From Actinospica acidithermotolerans (GTDB lineage: Bacteria > Actinomycetota > Actinomycetes > Streptomycetales > Catenulisporaceae): DNA of 64,000 bases. How positions within the stretch are numbered: the first letter of the stretch is position 1; the number at the start of each line of letters is the position of its first letter. A program made the position numbers and the translations under genes. The notes under the pieces were generated by a model that was not told where the DNA came from, searched no databases, and saw only the letters and a list, made by a program, of their open reading frames with translations. Shown here piece by piece: positions 53,601 through 61,500 of this stretch. The stretch lies in assembly GCF_018139625.1 (NCBI RefSeq), contig NZ_JAGSOH010000016.1, forward strand, positions 23,274 to 87,273, read 5' to 3'.

Positions 53601-56252
53601 GCGAACGTCTACACCTACAACAGCCAGGACGAACTGACCTCCGACGGCGTCGACACCTACCAGTACACCGCACGCGGCACGCAGTCCTCCAAGGCCAGCA
53701 CCAGCAGCGCCGTCAGCTACCAGGACGACGCCTACGGACAGCAGGACACTGCCGGAGTCGGCCAATACACATACGACGCCTCAGGCAGGCTGATCTCCCA
53801 GCAGAACACCTCGACTGGCGCGACCACCACCCTCGCCTACTCCGGAGGCAGCAACCTCGTCGCCTCCGACGGCACCACCACCTACAGCCGCTACGCCAAC
53901 GGCGCACTGCTCGGCGAAACCACCGCCGCAACCAGTGCGCTGGTATGGACCGACCAGCACACCGACGTCGTCGGAACCTTCACCTCCAGCGGAACCGCGC
54001 TCACCGGAACAGAGTCCTACAACCCGCTCGGCAAGGTCCTCACCAACACCGGCACGACCGCGAGCCTGTCCGCGGGATACCAGTCCGAATGGACCGACAC
54101 ATCCACCGGCGAGGTCAACATGGCCGCCCGCTGGTACAACCCGGCCACCGGCCAATTCACCAGCAAGGACACCGTCAGCAACTCGGCCGTGCCGAACACC
54201 GCCGCCGCCAACCCCTTCGGCTACGCCGACGGCAGCCCGCTAGACGGCGCTGACCCGAGCGGCCACATGCGGATGCCCGGATCGAACTTCTGGTCCCAGT
54301 TCCTCTCGATGTTCCAACTCAGCTACATCCTCAACTTCGCGCGAGTGAGGCAGGAGAAGTACCAGGAGCGCAAGCTCCAGGACGAGGCCTTCCCCTCGCT
54401 GGTGCCAGCCACCCCGATCGCCCCGAGCCCGACCGCCCAGGCCGCGCCCTCCGCGCACGCCGACAAGGCGAACAAAGCCGGTCAATCCGGCACCCCGAAG
54501 CCGATGCCCAGCTCGACCGCGCCAGCCTCGGGATACGCGAATACGCCCTGGCAGGAGGTCATCAAGCTGGTTGGCAAGCAGGTCCTCATCGGCGCCATGG
54601 CGCTCGGCACCTGCGACAGCGCGATCACGGCCGCGGTGTGCGGCGAGGTAGCGGCGGACCAGGAGGCGGCGCTCGAAGCCGCCGCCGAAGCCGACGAGAT
54701 GGCCTCCTTCTACGGCGCCGAGCCAGGGTACGAACTCGGCGGATCGATCTCGCTCAAGGCGTTCAACGAAGCCGAGAACGCGCTCAACGACGAGATCTCG
54801 GCTCAAGAAGCGCTCATGCAGGCCGACGAGGACGCGATGAACGCCTCGGCCAGCACGCCGAAGGACGGCTCCGCTAGTAAGGCCGGCTCGGCCAAGAACG
54901 GCGCGGGCGGCACGGGTTCGGGGGACAACACCGTCACCAAGCTCGGGTCGAGGTCGGTGACAACCGGGGCGAAGAACCAGGCGATCGTCCCGACGGAGGC
55001 AGCACCCTCGCCGGCTGAAGCGGCACCCGTGGCCGCCGAGCAAGCACCCGCCACCGCGGCGGCGCCCGCGGCGCCCGAGGCCGTGGCACCCGAAGCCACG
55101 GCGTCGACCGCCAGCGAGATTCCGTCCAGCGCGGAAACCGTGTCCGACCAGGTTCAGCAGGACGTGCCGGACCTTGAGGAGAACAGCACCGGCTGCCCGT
55201 CCGAAGTCGCCGAGCCGCACAGCTTCATCGGCTCGACCCCCGTGCTCATGGCCGACGGCACGACGAAGCAGATCGACCGGATCAAGGCCGGCGATAAGAT
55301 CACCGACAGCGTCCCTGGGCAGGCCTCGACCCAGGTCAACGCCGTCACTAAGGTAATCACCACCTACACCGACCACGACTTCGTCACCCTGACCGTAGCG
55401 CCCCTGGCACCCGACGGCTCTACGGGCGTCCACAAAAAGCTCGCCCGCAGCCTGGCGACTGTCTTCGCAACATTCGCCGCAGCGATCGCCCTGACGAACT
55501 CAACTCAGCAAGACGGCTCGCTCACGACGACCTACCACCACCCGTTCTACGACATCACCCGACAGCAGTTCGTCCAAGCCGAATACCTCAAGCCTGGCGA
55601 CCAACTCCAAACCAGCGCCGGCCGCGCCGTGGTAACCGGCGTCAAGCTCTACCACGCCGACACCACGACCTACGACCTCACCATCGGCGACCTGCACACG
55701 TACTACGTATTGGCAGGCGACACGCCGGTCCTGGTGCAGAATTGCGGCGGCTCCATCGCCCGACACTCCACAGAGTGCACGTGTTCCGAGGGCGGGGAGC
55801 CGTTGGGCGTTTCCCCGACTCCGGGCAATACAGTGGTACTTGGACTCAAGGGGCCCGGCAATGCGCTCGCTGACTCGACTGAAGGCGGCATGACCTTCAA
55901 CGCGGGCGACGAGGACATGCTCTATGGCTATTTCCATGATCTCGCTGAGCCGCAATGGGTTAGAGAAGTGAGGTCGGCAATTGAGAATCCTGCTATTGAG
56001 ATTTCGGTAGACCTTGGCGGACTCCCTGCTGAACCGGGTTCAACCGCTATGGATATTTTCCAAGCAGCGGCAGGCCGGGGGATGAAGGCGGGGAGCTGGC
56101 GAAATGGCCCTGGGACCGACTGGGAGATGCGACAGATCCAGATTGCCGCATATGATGATCCAGGGCTTGCTGGACGAATCAACTGGTTCTTGAACGGAGT
56201 AGACGTCAACGGGGAAATGGCCGGAAGTCTGCTCCCCACAGGGAATGGGTAG
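44697..56252 (+). CDS. Giant secreted RHS/YD-repeat polymorphic toxin with LamG and Hint domains
   Basis: About 3851 residues. The ATG at 44697 has AAAGG 5 bp upstream; later starts are possible. Signal peptide: RRRLRLVAVIVSALMVLGVA, cleaved near ATA. A Ser/Ala/Thr-rich segment and a DNRLRE-like domain (about 440-600) are followed by an RHS entry block near 765 and three LamG domains (about 1040-1210, 1335-1520, 1797-1985). Many YD repeats (GNVETSTDPMGRETKTLYD and others) continue to the RHS core end, MAARWYNPATGQFTSKDT (about 3145). After an Ala/Pro-rich linker comes a pretoxin Hint domain (3508-3683; GSTPVLMADGTTKQID, TTYHHPFYD, ending VLVQNC) and a 168-residue C-terminal toxin. That toxin (TFNAGDEDMLYG, then TDWEMRQI) is not identified; a type-27-like fold is a weak guess. 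Its base composition is lower in GC. Immunity gene follows 2 bp later. Confidence 0.92.
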   Translation: MQRVGWGSVKTRGRGARMWTRRRLRLVAVIVSALMVLGVATQSATAEQLTPGRLPIGGVVRLVKSMFEDAVSVILPRQLDGRALTSHATAAGRGSGHAPGTGLAQAAAAGNGSPTNAKPGRSGSITRGFDARTSKLDQARTNATQAWYKNADGTLTERASQTPINFKDASGHWRPIDDSLVAGSGGYTNKAASFGLRIASSSGASHGARSQLASGVMRQDASSSASPTESASATPSASASATADPSDTASASATATPSPAPSIGSSSTGDLVTLMLGSGESFGWSLDGAADVAGTESGTTVTYSSILPETNVEVTSEDYGVKEGLTLDSASAGNSWTFDLSMSGLSLAQASDGTWQLADSSGNVVADLEQPYATDASGTASDPEPAETQAVTYSLATVGGVEKLTMTLDQSWLDDPSRVFPVTVDPTVNADINGQEETTYTSSEFPTANNDSSMRMVIGYDSSTGQQNYSYLMFPTSTMVHQGYHISSAQFAAFAYAQSNTASAYASFTVGAPNSAWSESGINWDNQPSSYQTLGAWSGSTGPTGSVTEDGTSYTGEWTYTNLSTTWLNDLQWNSTASYYGLEMIASSYSDMNYRKWFTSSLYSGYSPYVSLTYTPDAKAVTTLVSPVSGTSLDTLTPTLTVSNTDSTSWSGATTEYQYAVYKVTGTSSTAVATAGPTTTSVYVVPSGKLTWGNTYEWEATAYNGYQWGDWSALSSFSTTAPPPILTGSLSQNTNGHGFDAAIGNYTTSATDADITGAGPSLSLVRDYNSLDARSAEALGQGWSSMLDAKVTQVLSAAGKVTEAVVTYPDGQQVAFGLDADGTTYSPPQGRYASLTFSSSGYVLVDKDGTSYNFTHTVTAAASGVAGVYALTSIANHEKQELDYSWTATSGGQINKIVSSVTKRYVTIGWATPAGAANSHVSTVVTNDATGTDGTTAQKWTYNYTGDWLTSVCAPSQTAPATSTSACTVYNYHNGSVYQLAVSDSGANQYWPLDDASGTASATTLEAANVGNGTITYSNVTLGGSSHLTSSSATSAVFTATSKSYAELPNSLLTQSSDESIGLWFETTGTSEVLVDMGGAPVTSSGSDGYDPALYIGKDGKLVSELWTGDAYTPMESGSAVNDGKWHFAMLSASGATNEQYLYVDGKQVASKQGTISLSNGADVSVGAGWMGGTWPDDSLSGASSAVQYFTGSISDVAYYDRALAATDVAGLNTAGTTSSAQLYEITRPNHAADSAVAPEASIGYDTITGRVNSVTDANGGTWGIGLPSAYGSSYVYRAAIDAYSPQHVWKLSDASGATTAADDMNNDAWYGSTAGYANYNSVTLGTSGTSAMPGWTGASFDGSSSYVELPDGALNSATNTTTKSDSTSVTIGVWFQTTGTSQVLVGTGGAAVTSSGADGYDPALYIGKDGKLVSELWTGDAYTPLESSDTVNNGAWHFAMLVGDAANSKQYLYVDGKEVASKSGTISMSSTYVSLGAGWMGGSWPDDSLSGDSAAVQYFKGSMADVALYRSALTEDDVAAIWQAYKNSKGYYDPVEAVKVTDPADSYAGATHDEVYYYDPQNGMREVRYTSGLGESTTYGYDTNGFLNTTVDPNGDETITGHDARGNEVSQTTCQLQSQNKCSTSYKTYYWTANSLAYNSTDVRADLVTASSDGRSTSASDTTYQTKYTYNSNGDELTSADPLSRVTANTYTDGTTAFPSCDAPTTGAPTGLLATTTTSGGAVTRYTYYADGDTCTITNADGLVTYFKYDGLGRLISKTTGEQRVALLPLTDAAGSSTAADSSGLGNSGTETSVTFNGSYASFPGSSGQGIKIGSPVLTTNASYTLSAWVDLTSTPSTYAVVASVKGSSGTAAQIMYSTYDGLDRFIFQNTATESSSPTWYSAEATASPSTSTWYHLVAVYDAANSTDEFYINGTLVGTASSVQTWAATAGAFWIGSDEGSSDFPGYIKNVQAYQRALSSTEVSTLYGEGSAGAAVSDPAGEDAVAGYSYDGQGHLATSAAPSVTDRVSSAVHTAVTTLTYDDDGNLKTSTTADTTGGDTSRETQYAYNIYDQVQTKTDPDQHATNYTYDLFGNVETSTDPMGRETKTLYDAANYKRMQYLEGTTETGTATNSSSLLEEKWTYDAAGRLSIDTVDPNGLDYSTTYAYYDNGLTYQVAKTDGTSTYVESTSTYDGAGNLLTQATDNGVTNTDYSYDDAGQKLQVTVDPSGVDRVTAYTYTADGKVKETTVTGVTDAAGDRGTVSDETKTYDELDNITSTSVIDGSNTYTTKDIVNEQGLVTEQIDPLGYPTYYSYDEAGHRVVTTSTTVTATTYTAASGATVTAGTRAVTSTGYNTFGDEVETVDADGNETKYSYDNDSLLTAKILPSYTTPCAPGATSCSSTSVPSETTYQYYNDGNVQTITDPIAYNTSSAAGETINYTYNQLGKVATVQVDDYVSGKTLTTSYTYDALGRVTETTDPNNAQTSTVYDYLSRQTYSTVVDRHAGTNDSTTASYTTDYLYTDTGGWLSEQKSESTSSYTTYGYDNVGERISTTNAANDTTTTSYDGTGQAVKTVAPDLSYVTETYDEAGRKTATAEFATDKTQVGGGSFTYDADGRVATSTQIQSSTVSATTTYRYDGTGLLTSVTQPVDSSSSDAITIAYGYDLAGNKTAYTPGNGTTVDSSGNVTTNSADTTYTTYNSRGLPEFQVEPATSAYTAASDLTTTSTYDADGDLVTRVEPGQVTLAYSYDGRGDVLTESGTGAETPSATRSFTYDLDGNVLTAATSNTLSTTSTATATTTSTSNATSENFQYNDRGELIVAGGSAGSSSFSYTGDGLMASRTDASGTTDYTYDTSDRPYTVTDASTGSTLTYSYNTDSQVSQISYGTGADQELLGYNTAHELASDELETAAGTAMDTLSYGYDEAGDLTSKTDSTGTTNAYTYDEAGRITSWTAGTSTSAYSGNGTCTNSSTLTCYSYDKDSNRTESGANVYTYNSQDELTSDGVDTYQYTARGTQSSKASTSSAVSYQDDAYGQQDTAGVGQYTYDASGRLISQQNTSTGATTTLAYSGGSNLVASDGTTTYSRYANGALLGETTAATSALVWTDQHTDVVGTFTSSGTALTGTESYNPLGKVLTNTGTTASLSAGYQSEWTDTSTGEVNMAARWYNPATGQFTSKDTVSNSAVPNTAAANPFGYADGSPLDGADPSGHMRMPGSNFWSQFLSMFQLSYILNFARVRQEKYQERKLQDEAFPSLVPATPIAPSPTAQAAPSAHADKANKAGQSGTPKPMPSSTAPASGYANTPWQEVIKLVGKQVLIGAMALGTCDSAITAAVCGEVAADQEAALEAAAEADEMASFYGAEPGYELGGSISLKAFNEAENALNDEISAQEALMQADEDAMNASASTPKDGSASKAGSAKNGAGGTGSGDNTVTKLGSRSVTTGAKNQAIVPTEAAPSPAEAAPVAAEQAPATAAAPAAPEAVAPEATASTASEIPSSAETVSDQVQQDVPDLEENSTGCPSEVAEPHSFIGSTPVLMADGTTKQIDRIKAGDKITDSVPGQASTQVNAVTKVITTYTDHDFVTLTVAPLAPDGSTGVHKKLARSLATVFATFAAAIALTNSTQQDGSLTTTYHHPFYDITRQQFVQAEYLKPGDQLQTSAGRAVVTGVKLYHADTTTYDLTIGDLHTYYVLAGDTPVLVQNCGGSIARHSTECTCSEGGEPLGVSPTPGNTVVLGLKGPGNALADSTEGGMTFNAGDEDMLYGYFHDLAEPQWVREVRSAIENPAIEISVDLGGLPAEPGSTAMDIFQAAAGRGMKAGSWRNGPGTDWEMRQIQIAAYDDPGLAGRINWFLNGVDVNGEMAGSLLPTGNG
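47871..48333 (+). repeat. LamG-encoding direct repeat, copy 1
   Basis: Codes for a LamG-type domain whose sequence is repeated at 48801-49263. Over the stretch from TSSGSDGYDPALY to TGDAYTP the two copies differ at 1 of 32 residues. They reflect an internal duplication of about 930 bp within the giant RHS gene. Confidence 0.85.
48801..49263 (+). repeat. LamG-encoding direct repeat, copy 2
   Basis: The second copy of the LamG unit at 47871-48333, preceded by a VWKLSDASGATTAADDMNN segment resembling the YWPLDDASG segment before copy 1. Synonymous differences are frequent, so the duplication is not very recent. The third LamG domain (about 50085-50640) is more distant. Confidence 0.85.
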
Positions 56253-56254
56253 AC

Positions 56255-56866
56255 GTGCAGGTTAATGATCTCTCCGCGCTGCTTAATGCCGAGCTCGGTG
56301 CCGAGGCGCTGTATCGGTTCGAGGCGGGAGTCAGGGCAGTCGCAGGCTCGCCAGCGGTCTTGACCCACGAAGAATACGCGGTGGCTGTGCATACAAATGC
56401 TGACGGCTATCGTCTGTCGTTCTGGTGGAAGGGCCGCGAGCTAGGCCACGGCTGGTCGGCGAGCGTGGCGTCTATCGCCCGCGCTGCCGATAAGTGGGTC
56501 CGAGAAGTGGGCTTGGAGCATCTGTCGGCCGAATTTCCCTTCGTCACGTTTACCGGGCTCCAATTGGCGTATGAGCAAGGTCGGGCCACGGAATTTCAAT
56601 GGCAAGCTCTTCTTGGTGGGGCCGGCGGGGCTTATAGGGAGCTCATTGAGCTGGCTTCGCGGGATAGCGTCTTGAGTGCGCTATTCCCGCAGACGGGCCA
56701 TCGCCTGGCGCTGTTGCAGTCTGAAGATAGCAGTGATGCCCTCGCTTCGATCTTCGCCGTCCGCCCTGGCTGGTTTGTGGTTTATCAGCAAGGCGGTGAA
56801 GATGTGGAGTTCGAAGGTGGCGCAGAGGCAATGGTCTCATATTTGTCGAATAAGCTCAAATTGTAG
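56255..56866 (+). CDS. Predicted immunity protein for the RHS toxin (DUF6193-like)
   Basis: A 203-residue protein with a GTG start 2 bp after the RHS stop, the normal position of an immunity gene. Blocks SIARAADKWVREVGLEHLSA, EFPFVTFTGLQLAYEQGRAT, EFQWQALLGG and VLSALFPQTGHRLALLQSED follow the order I recall for DUF6193, a family often found next to polymorphic toxins. Its base composition is visibly lower in GC than the window average, like the toxin tip before it, so both were probably acquired together. The family call is moderate; the immunity role is inferred from position. Confidence 0.75.
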   Translation: MQVNDLSALLNAELGAEALYRFEAGVRAVAGSPAVLTHEEYAVAVHTNADGYRLSFWWKGRELGHGWSASVASIARAADKWVREVGLEHLSAEFPFVTFTGLQLAYEQGRATEFQWQALLGGAGGAYRELIELASRDSVLSALFPQTGHRLALLQSEDSSDALASIFAVRPGWFVVYQQGGEDVEFEGGAEAMVSYLSNKLKL

Positions 56867-57179
56867 ATTTATTTTTCCATATCTATTCGGGTGAGCGAAG
56901 AGGATTTTCGGCGCGGTTCACCGGAGGGCCTCTCTGCGCATGGCGGGGACAGCTGATGTGGATTTTGAGGGCAACGTCGGAGGGTGGCTTCTTCGACGAG
57001 CGTGACGATCCGCGACAGGACCCCGGCGGTCAAACCATGGCTTGAGTTGCTCCCGATGGTAAGCGCTCCCTGTTGGCCGCTCCCGCCCAGCGCCGGGGGT
57101 TATTGCGAACGAGATGCGGGCTAGGTCGCTTTTGCTCCCAGGCCCTTTCCGTTTGAGGCAAGTTTCGTGTCGTGCCTGG

Positions 57180-57417
57180 TCAGGCTGCTTGTAGGAGTCG
57201 GGCCAGGTCGATAGTTCGGGTGACGTGTCGGTCGAGGGTGTCGAGGGCCTGGCGGATCTCGGGCGGCGCGGGTGGCTGGTCGGCGGCCATGAGCGGGTCG
57301 TAGCAGGCGGTTGTGGAGCTTGGTGTAGAACACGGCGAAACGCTGCCCGTCCGGGGTGATCCGGTGGGCGTTGGTGCCCTCGACCCGTTCGATCAGGCCT
57401 TTGAGACGCAATCGGCG
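57180..57417 (-). pseudogene. Frameshifted fragment of an actinobacterial transposon/phage-associated winged-helix family
   Basis: Leftward from 57417 the translation reads RRLRLKGLIERVEGTNAHRI, TPDGQRFAVFYTKLHNRLLR. One extra base near 57293 then moves the frame to LMAADQPPAPPEIRQALDTL and DRHVTRTIDLARLLQAA, with TGA at 57182-57180. I know this C-terminal signature from orphan proteins near actinobacterial mobile elements. The 5' part is missing: the homology begins exactly where an opposite-strand transposase fragment ends. It is a pseudogene. Confidence 0.6.
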
Positions 57418-57717
57418 TTCGCCGTCGCTGTGGCCACCGCCCAGGCCACCGTGATCCGCGCCGCGGGCATCGAGGCCCACCACGACCCGGACCTGGTCGC
57501 GGAGATCACCGCCGCCGTCCTCGCCCACCTGCTCCCGCCTCGCCGGCCACGCATCTCCGCGAGGAAGGTCAAGTCGCCGATCTCCCGCTACGCCGGCCAC
57601 CCACTCGAAGAACGACACCCGGCCAGCACCCGGATCACCCGTATAGACATCGACCTCGAGAGGCCGGGAACACCGCCCGGACCACTCTATCGCCGGCGGC
57701 CCGCACGAAGATCATGA
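57418..57717 (+). pseudogene. C-terminal remnant of an IS4-family transposase
   Basis: The rightward frame reads SAFAVAVATAQATVIRAAGI, then VAEITAAVLAHLLPPRRPRI, SARKVKSPISRYAG and ITRIDIDL. This is the C-terminal end of the actinobacterial IS4-type transposases (the RPR-S-R-VK-PISRY block). The catalytic domain is absent. It directly abuts the opposite-strand fragment ending at 57417, so two decayed elements meet here. Its stop overlaps the ATG of the next small gene. Confidence 0.6.
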
Positions 57718-57950
57718 ATCCCGGATCCCGCGTCGGTAGCGTCTTCGCGCTCCTTCGCGTCGAACCGGAGCACTCCTTCACCCCGGCAGAGTTGGCACAG
57801 GCCTTCGAGACCACCAACATCAACAGCTTGAGTGTCCAGTTGGCCACCTGGGCCCGGCGCGGACTACTCGGCAAGACCGCACGAGGCCGATACACAATCC
57901 CGAACAACTGCCCAGAGCCAGACCACTTGACGAGCGCCGACCAGCCTTAA
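57714..57950 (+). CDS. Small winged-helix-like protein
   Basis: A 78-residue protein whose ATG overlaps the stop of the transposase remnant (ATGA). HSFTPAELAQAFETTNINSL, SVQLATWARRGLLGKTARGR and YTIP resemble a winged helix with recognition helix and wing. It may be a remnant of a regulator or of the mobile element rather than a functional gene. No promoter is visible; confidence is limited. Confidence 0.4.
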   Translation: MNPGSRVGSVFALLRVEPEHSFTPAELAQAFETTNINSLSVQLATWARRGLLGKTARGRYTIPNNCPEPDHLTSADQP

Positions 57951-58588
57951 CTACGCGGCATTGGCGCGATCCCGGTGCGGTTCAATCGCTACCGGCATCA
58001 TCCCACGGCTCGACCAAAGAGCACTTCTTCAACGCGGAAGAGTTCCGGGGGCTCGAGACGCGATTCGGGAAGTTGGAAGGGTCGCCCCTTCGCGCGGTTG
58101 GGCACATCGCTGCTCCCCGGCTCCGCTCCCTCTGGCGCCCCCTGTCTGGGGCGCGCAGATCGTGAACTCTTCTTTACCGGGCAGATTACTCTGACAACCC
58201 GTCAGCGTCATCTCTTTCTCGCAGGTTTCCCCCTTTCGAGCAGAAGCGGTTTCGAGCTCTAGGCATCCTCGAAGCGGCCTTTATGGCGTCTCTACCTGGA
58301 CCGATGTACTCGATCGTCGGCGTACCGCGGGGCGCGGTCGCCCACGGGCACGGTGCGGTCGGGGTGGAGCCGCAGGGGAGTGGAAGGGGGAGCGGACGGG
58401 GAGCATGCTCCCCGTACGAAGAGGCGGAATCGTCGCTCGCCTGACGGCCAGTCAGCGCAGCGCGGAGTGCTCCGCCGGTCTGGAGTCGTTGAACCCTTCC
58501 GTGTTCCGCGCCCTGGCCTCTTCCGCGTTCCGGAAGGGGCCACAAGTTCGAGAATGGCTGGTTGCCTGGTAAGCCAGTGGTTGTTCCA
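57951..58588. other. Intergenic stretch without a clear gene
   Basis: About 640 bp with no open frame that resembles a protein. It holds a small hairpin (GCGCCCC/GGGGCGC with a 6-nt loop, 58135-58154) and some mixed-composition sequence, consistent with decayed DNA between the transposon remnants and the trypsin-NTPase gene that ends here. Confidence 0.45.
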
Positions 58589-61500
58589 TCAGTTGGGGAG
58601 TGAGGTCTCGTCAATGTCGAGTGCCATAAGGCCGCTGGTCAGGCCAAGAAAGAGTCGACTACCTGCTGCGGACATGTCGATCACCTCGTGCCGCACCGGA
58701 ATCTCCATGACCTGTGTTCCGCGCAGATCCCAGACGCGTACGATCCGGTCGCCGCCCCCGGTGGCGATTAGCGGGTTGCCGCCTTTGCCAGTCAACGGTG
58801 TGGCCGCGTTAAGCCAGGCGCCTTGCATGTCGATCGAGCCGACCGTCTTCTGTGCGGCGATGTCCCAAACCCGCAGTTCGCGGTCAGCGCTGACGCTGGC
58901 GACGATCGGCGCTTGCCCGCGCGCTTGGAGGGGAACTATCGACGTGATGGGATGGCGATGGCTGGTGAGCACACTTAACTCTTCGAGCGTGTTGAAGCTG
59001 AAAAGGCGTACACGTTCGTCGCTGCCGCCGACGATGAGTACGTCATCCCGCATACTGTCCGGATAGATCACGCACATCGCGCGCACAGGTCTACCGACGT
59101 TCGACACTGCGCCGTCGAGCTTCAGGTCGGCGAAGCGCCAACGTCGCAGCGTGCCGTCGGCTCCGGCTGAGCAGAGAAAGACCTGAGAGGTGATTGCGGG
59201 CGCAGCCAAGCTGGGATCTTTCGGCGAAGCTGCGATCGCCGTGACGGTGGAAAAGTGGCAGCCTATGGTCGAGCCGTGGAATTGGCGCACATCAGCCCGG
59301 GAATAGTACGAAAACTCTGCAGAATCACGCATTTCCCAGAGGCCAAGTTCGCCGTACTTCTCGGCGTATACCAGCCATGGGGATCTTGACCAGTCCGTGA
59401 TCAGCAGGGGCGCCTTCCGGTCGCTGTTTACGCTCCGCCACTTCTTGGTGAGTTCGCCGGTGGACGGGTCCCAGGCACGGAGTTCTCCCGACTCGCTGAG
59501 GCTGTATAGCCGCTTACCTGCTTGCCTCGTGCCAGGTGCGGTCAGAAGAACCGTCCGTCCGAGTCCGATGCTTTCCTCGGAGGCGACGCGCCTATGCTCC
59601 GAGGGCGACCAGAGCCGCACGGATCCGTCGCGCCCTGCTGTCGCGAGGAGCCAGGATCCTCCCGCCACCCTGACAGCACACACCGAGCTCACCCCGCCCG
59701 TGTCGGCCATGAGCGTTTTCATACATGTCGCGGACTCGGCTCGCCATACCTGGATCGTTCCGTCGCCGCTCGCAACCGCAAGCAGCCGTTCTGAGTCGCC
59801 GCGGGGGATCGCGCAGATCGCGGTGACCGGATTCGACTGCTGGTCGAGGGTGTACAGGTGCTCCCCGCTGCTCTCGTCCCACAACCGGACGGCGTGGTCG
59901 TCCCCACCAACGGCAAGGCGTGTCGCGCCGTCCTCTGTAGTGAAAGCAAAGATCGCAGTCGCCGCGCCGGCGTAGCCGCGGACCCGCATGTTCGCGGTCC
60001 GCTCCACTGGGTCCCAGATGTGAATCGACCCGTTCTTGCTGCCGAGGCCGAGCACTTCGCGGCCGTCGTCCCGAGGAATTGCGCAGACCGACTTCAGACG
60101 CCGGGTAGGGCTCTTTGGCAGCTGCTCGGGTGCTCCTTCGGCGGGGTCCCAGAGGAGAACGCTGTTGGTACCGACCAGGATGGCGAGCCCGAGCCGTTCC
60201 GGCTGATATGCCACGGCACAGATCGAACTGATTTTTCCCGGACCGCATTTGGCCGCATCGAGCGGTTCTCCGGTTTCCGGGTCCCATACTTGGACAAAAC
60301 CGTCGCTTCTGCCCGATGCCAGCCGTGCGGTGCCGTCGCCGTTCGGCACCGCGCACACCGCCGTGATTGAAAGCCCTTCAGGTGCCCTGATGACGCGCAC
60401 GTTCTCGCCCGTATCTGGATCCCAGAGCCGAAGAGTGCCGTCGGAGCCGGCGCTCGCCAGCAGTTCCCTTTCACCGCCGACCGGCAGCGCCGCCACCTGG
60501 TTCACCGGTCCGGTATGGCCCTCGAGAACCGCTTGCTCCTCCTCGGGCACGAGGTGCGCCCACGCGGCCCGGTAGGCGGAGGGCGTGTTGGAGTTCCGGT
60601 ACGTGGAGCCCAGGTGTTCCTGGGCCTCCACCATGCTGAACAGGGCCACGCGCCGATGCGGTGGAGCGTCGATGGCGCGCTGGGCCTTTCTCAGCAGCCT
60701 GAGGCGTTCCGCGTTCGAACGCAGCACCTCGGGACTGCGCAGCGCGGCGGGAATCAGCCGCCGTAAATCCGCGTAGACGGGATAGCCGTCGTCCGCCATC
60801 AGTTCCGTCATCACGGCGCCGCGCTGGGCATGGCCGGGGAGCGAGCGCAGCAGATAGGCCGGTCCGCGCTGCCAGCCGATCCGCCTGCCCAGGGCGATGA
60901 ACGTGCGGGCTATCGCGCGCTCGTCCTCGTGCTGGGCATCGCGGGCCGCGAGCAGCACGTCGTTCAAAGCCTGATGGAAGAGGCGGTAGGCACGTTCCGA
61001 CTCGCCGCCTCCCTCGGCGGCGGTGTCCTCGACGAGGAAGTTCGCCGCCGACTTGCGAGCGAAGTCGCGGAGCGGCTCCGCTCCCGGACTCCCTTCTGCC
61101 CCGTAGAGGGCGCGAAGGGCCTCGTCCCAGAGGCTGATGGTGAACCCGGGCGCCTCGGCGTACGCCAGTGCGGTGAGCAGTTCGGCGGCGGTGCGCGGAC
61201 CCAGCGGCGGGATCCGATCCAGGAACTCGTGGACGGCGTCGTCCACCTTCGGGCTGAACGAGATCGCCTCAGGTTGGATCGGTTCACTGTCGTGCAGTCC
61301 GTGGGCGCGCGCGATTAGTCCGGCGACCAGGAAGTTGCCGTCCGCGAGTGCCGCGATCCGTGCGGCGACCGGCCGGGCGACCGGAGTGTCCTCGTAGGGG
61401 TTGCCGTGCCTTTCGGCGCCCAGCAGTTGCAGGCTGGCCAGGGCGTATTCGGACAGATCCTCGAGTTCGAAGAAGGCGGGGTGGTCGAGATCGACGACGG

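Noticed and set aside
58186..58614. 142-codon leftward frame overlapping the end of the trypsin-NTPase gene
   Set aside because: It overlaps the certain gene end, has many Pro/Arg/Thr and no domain; not supported.
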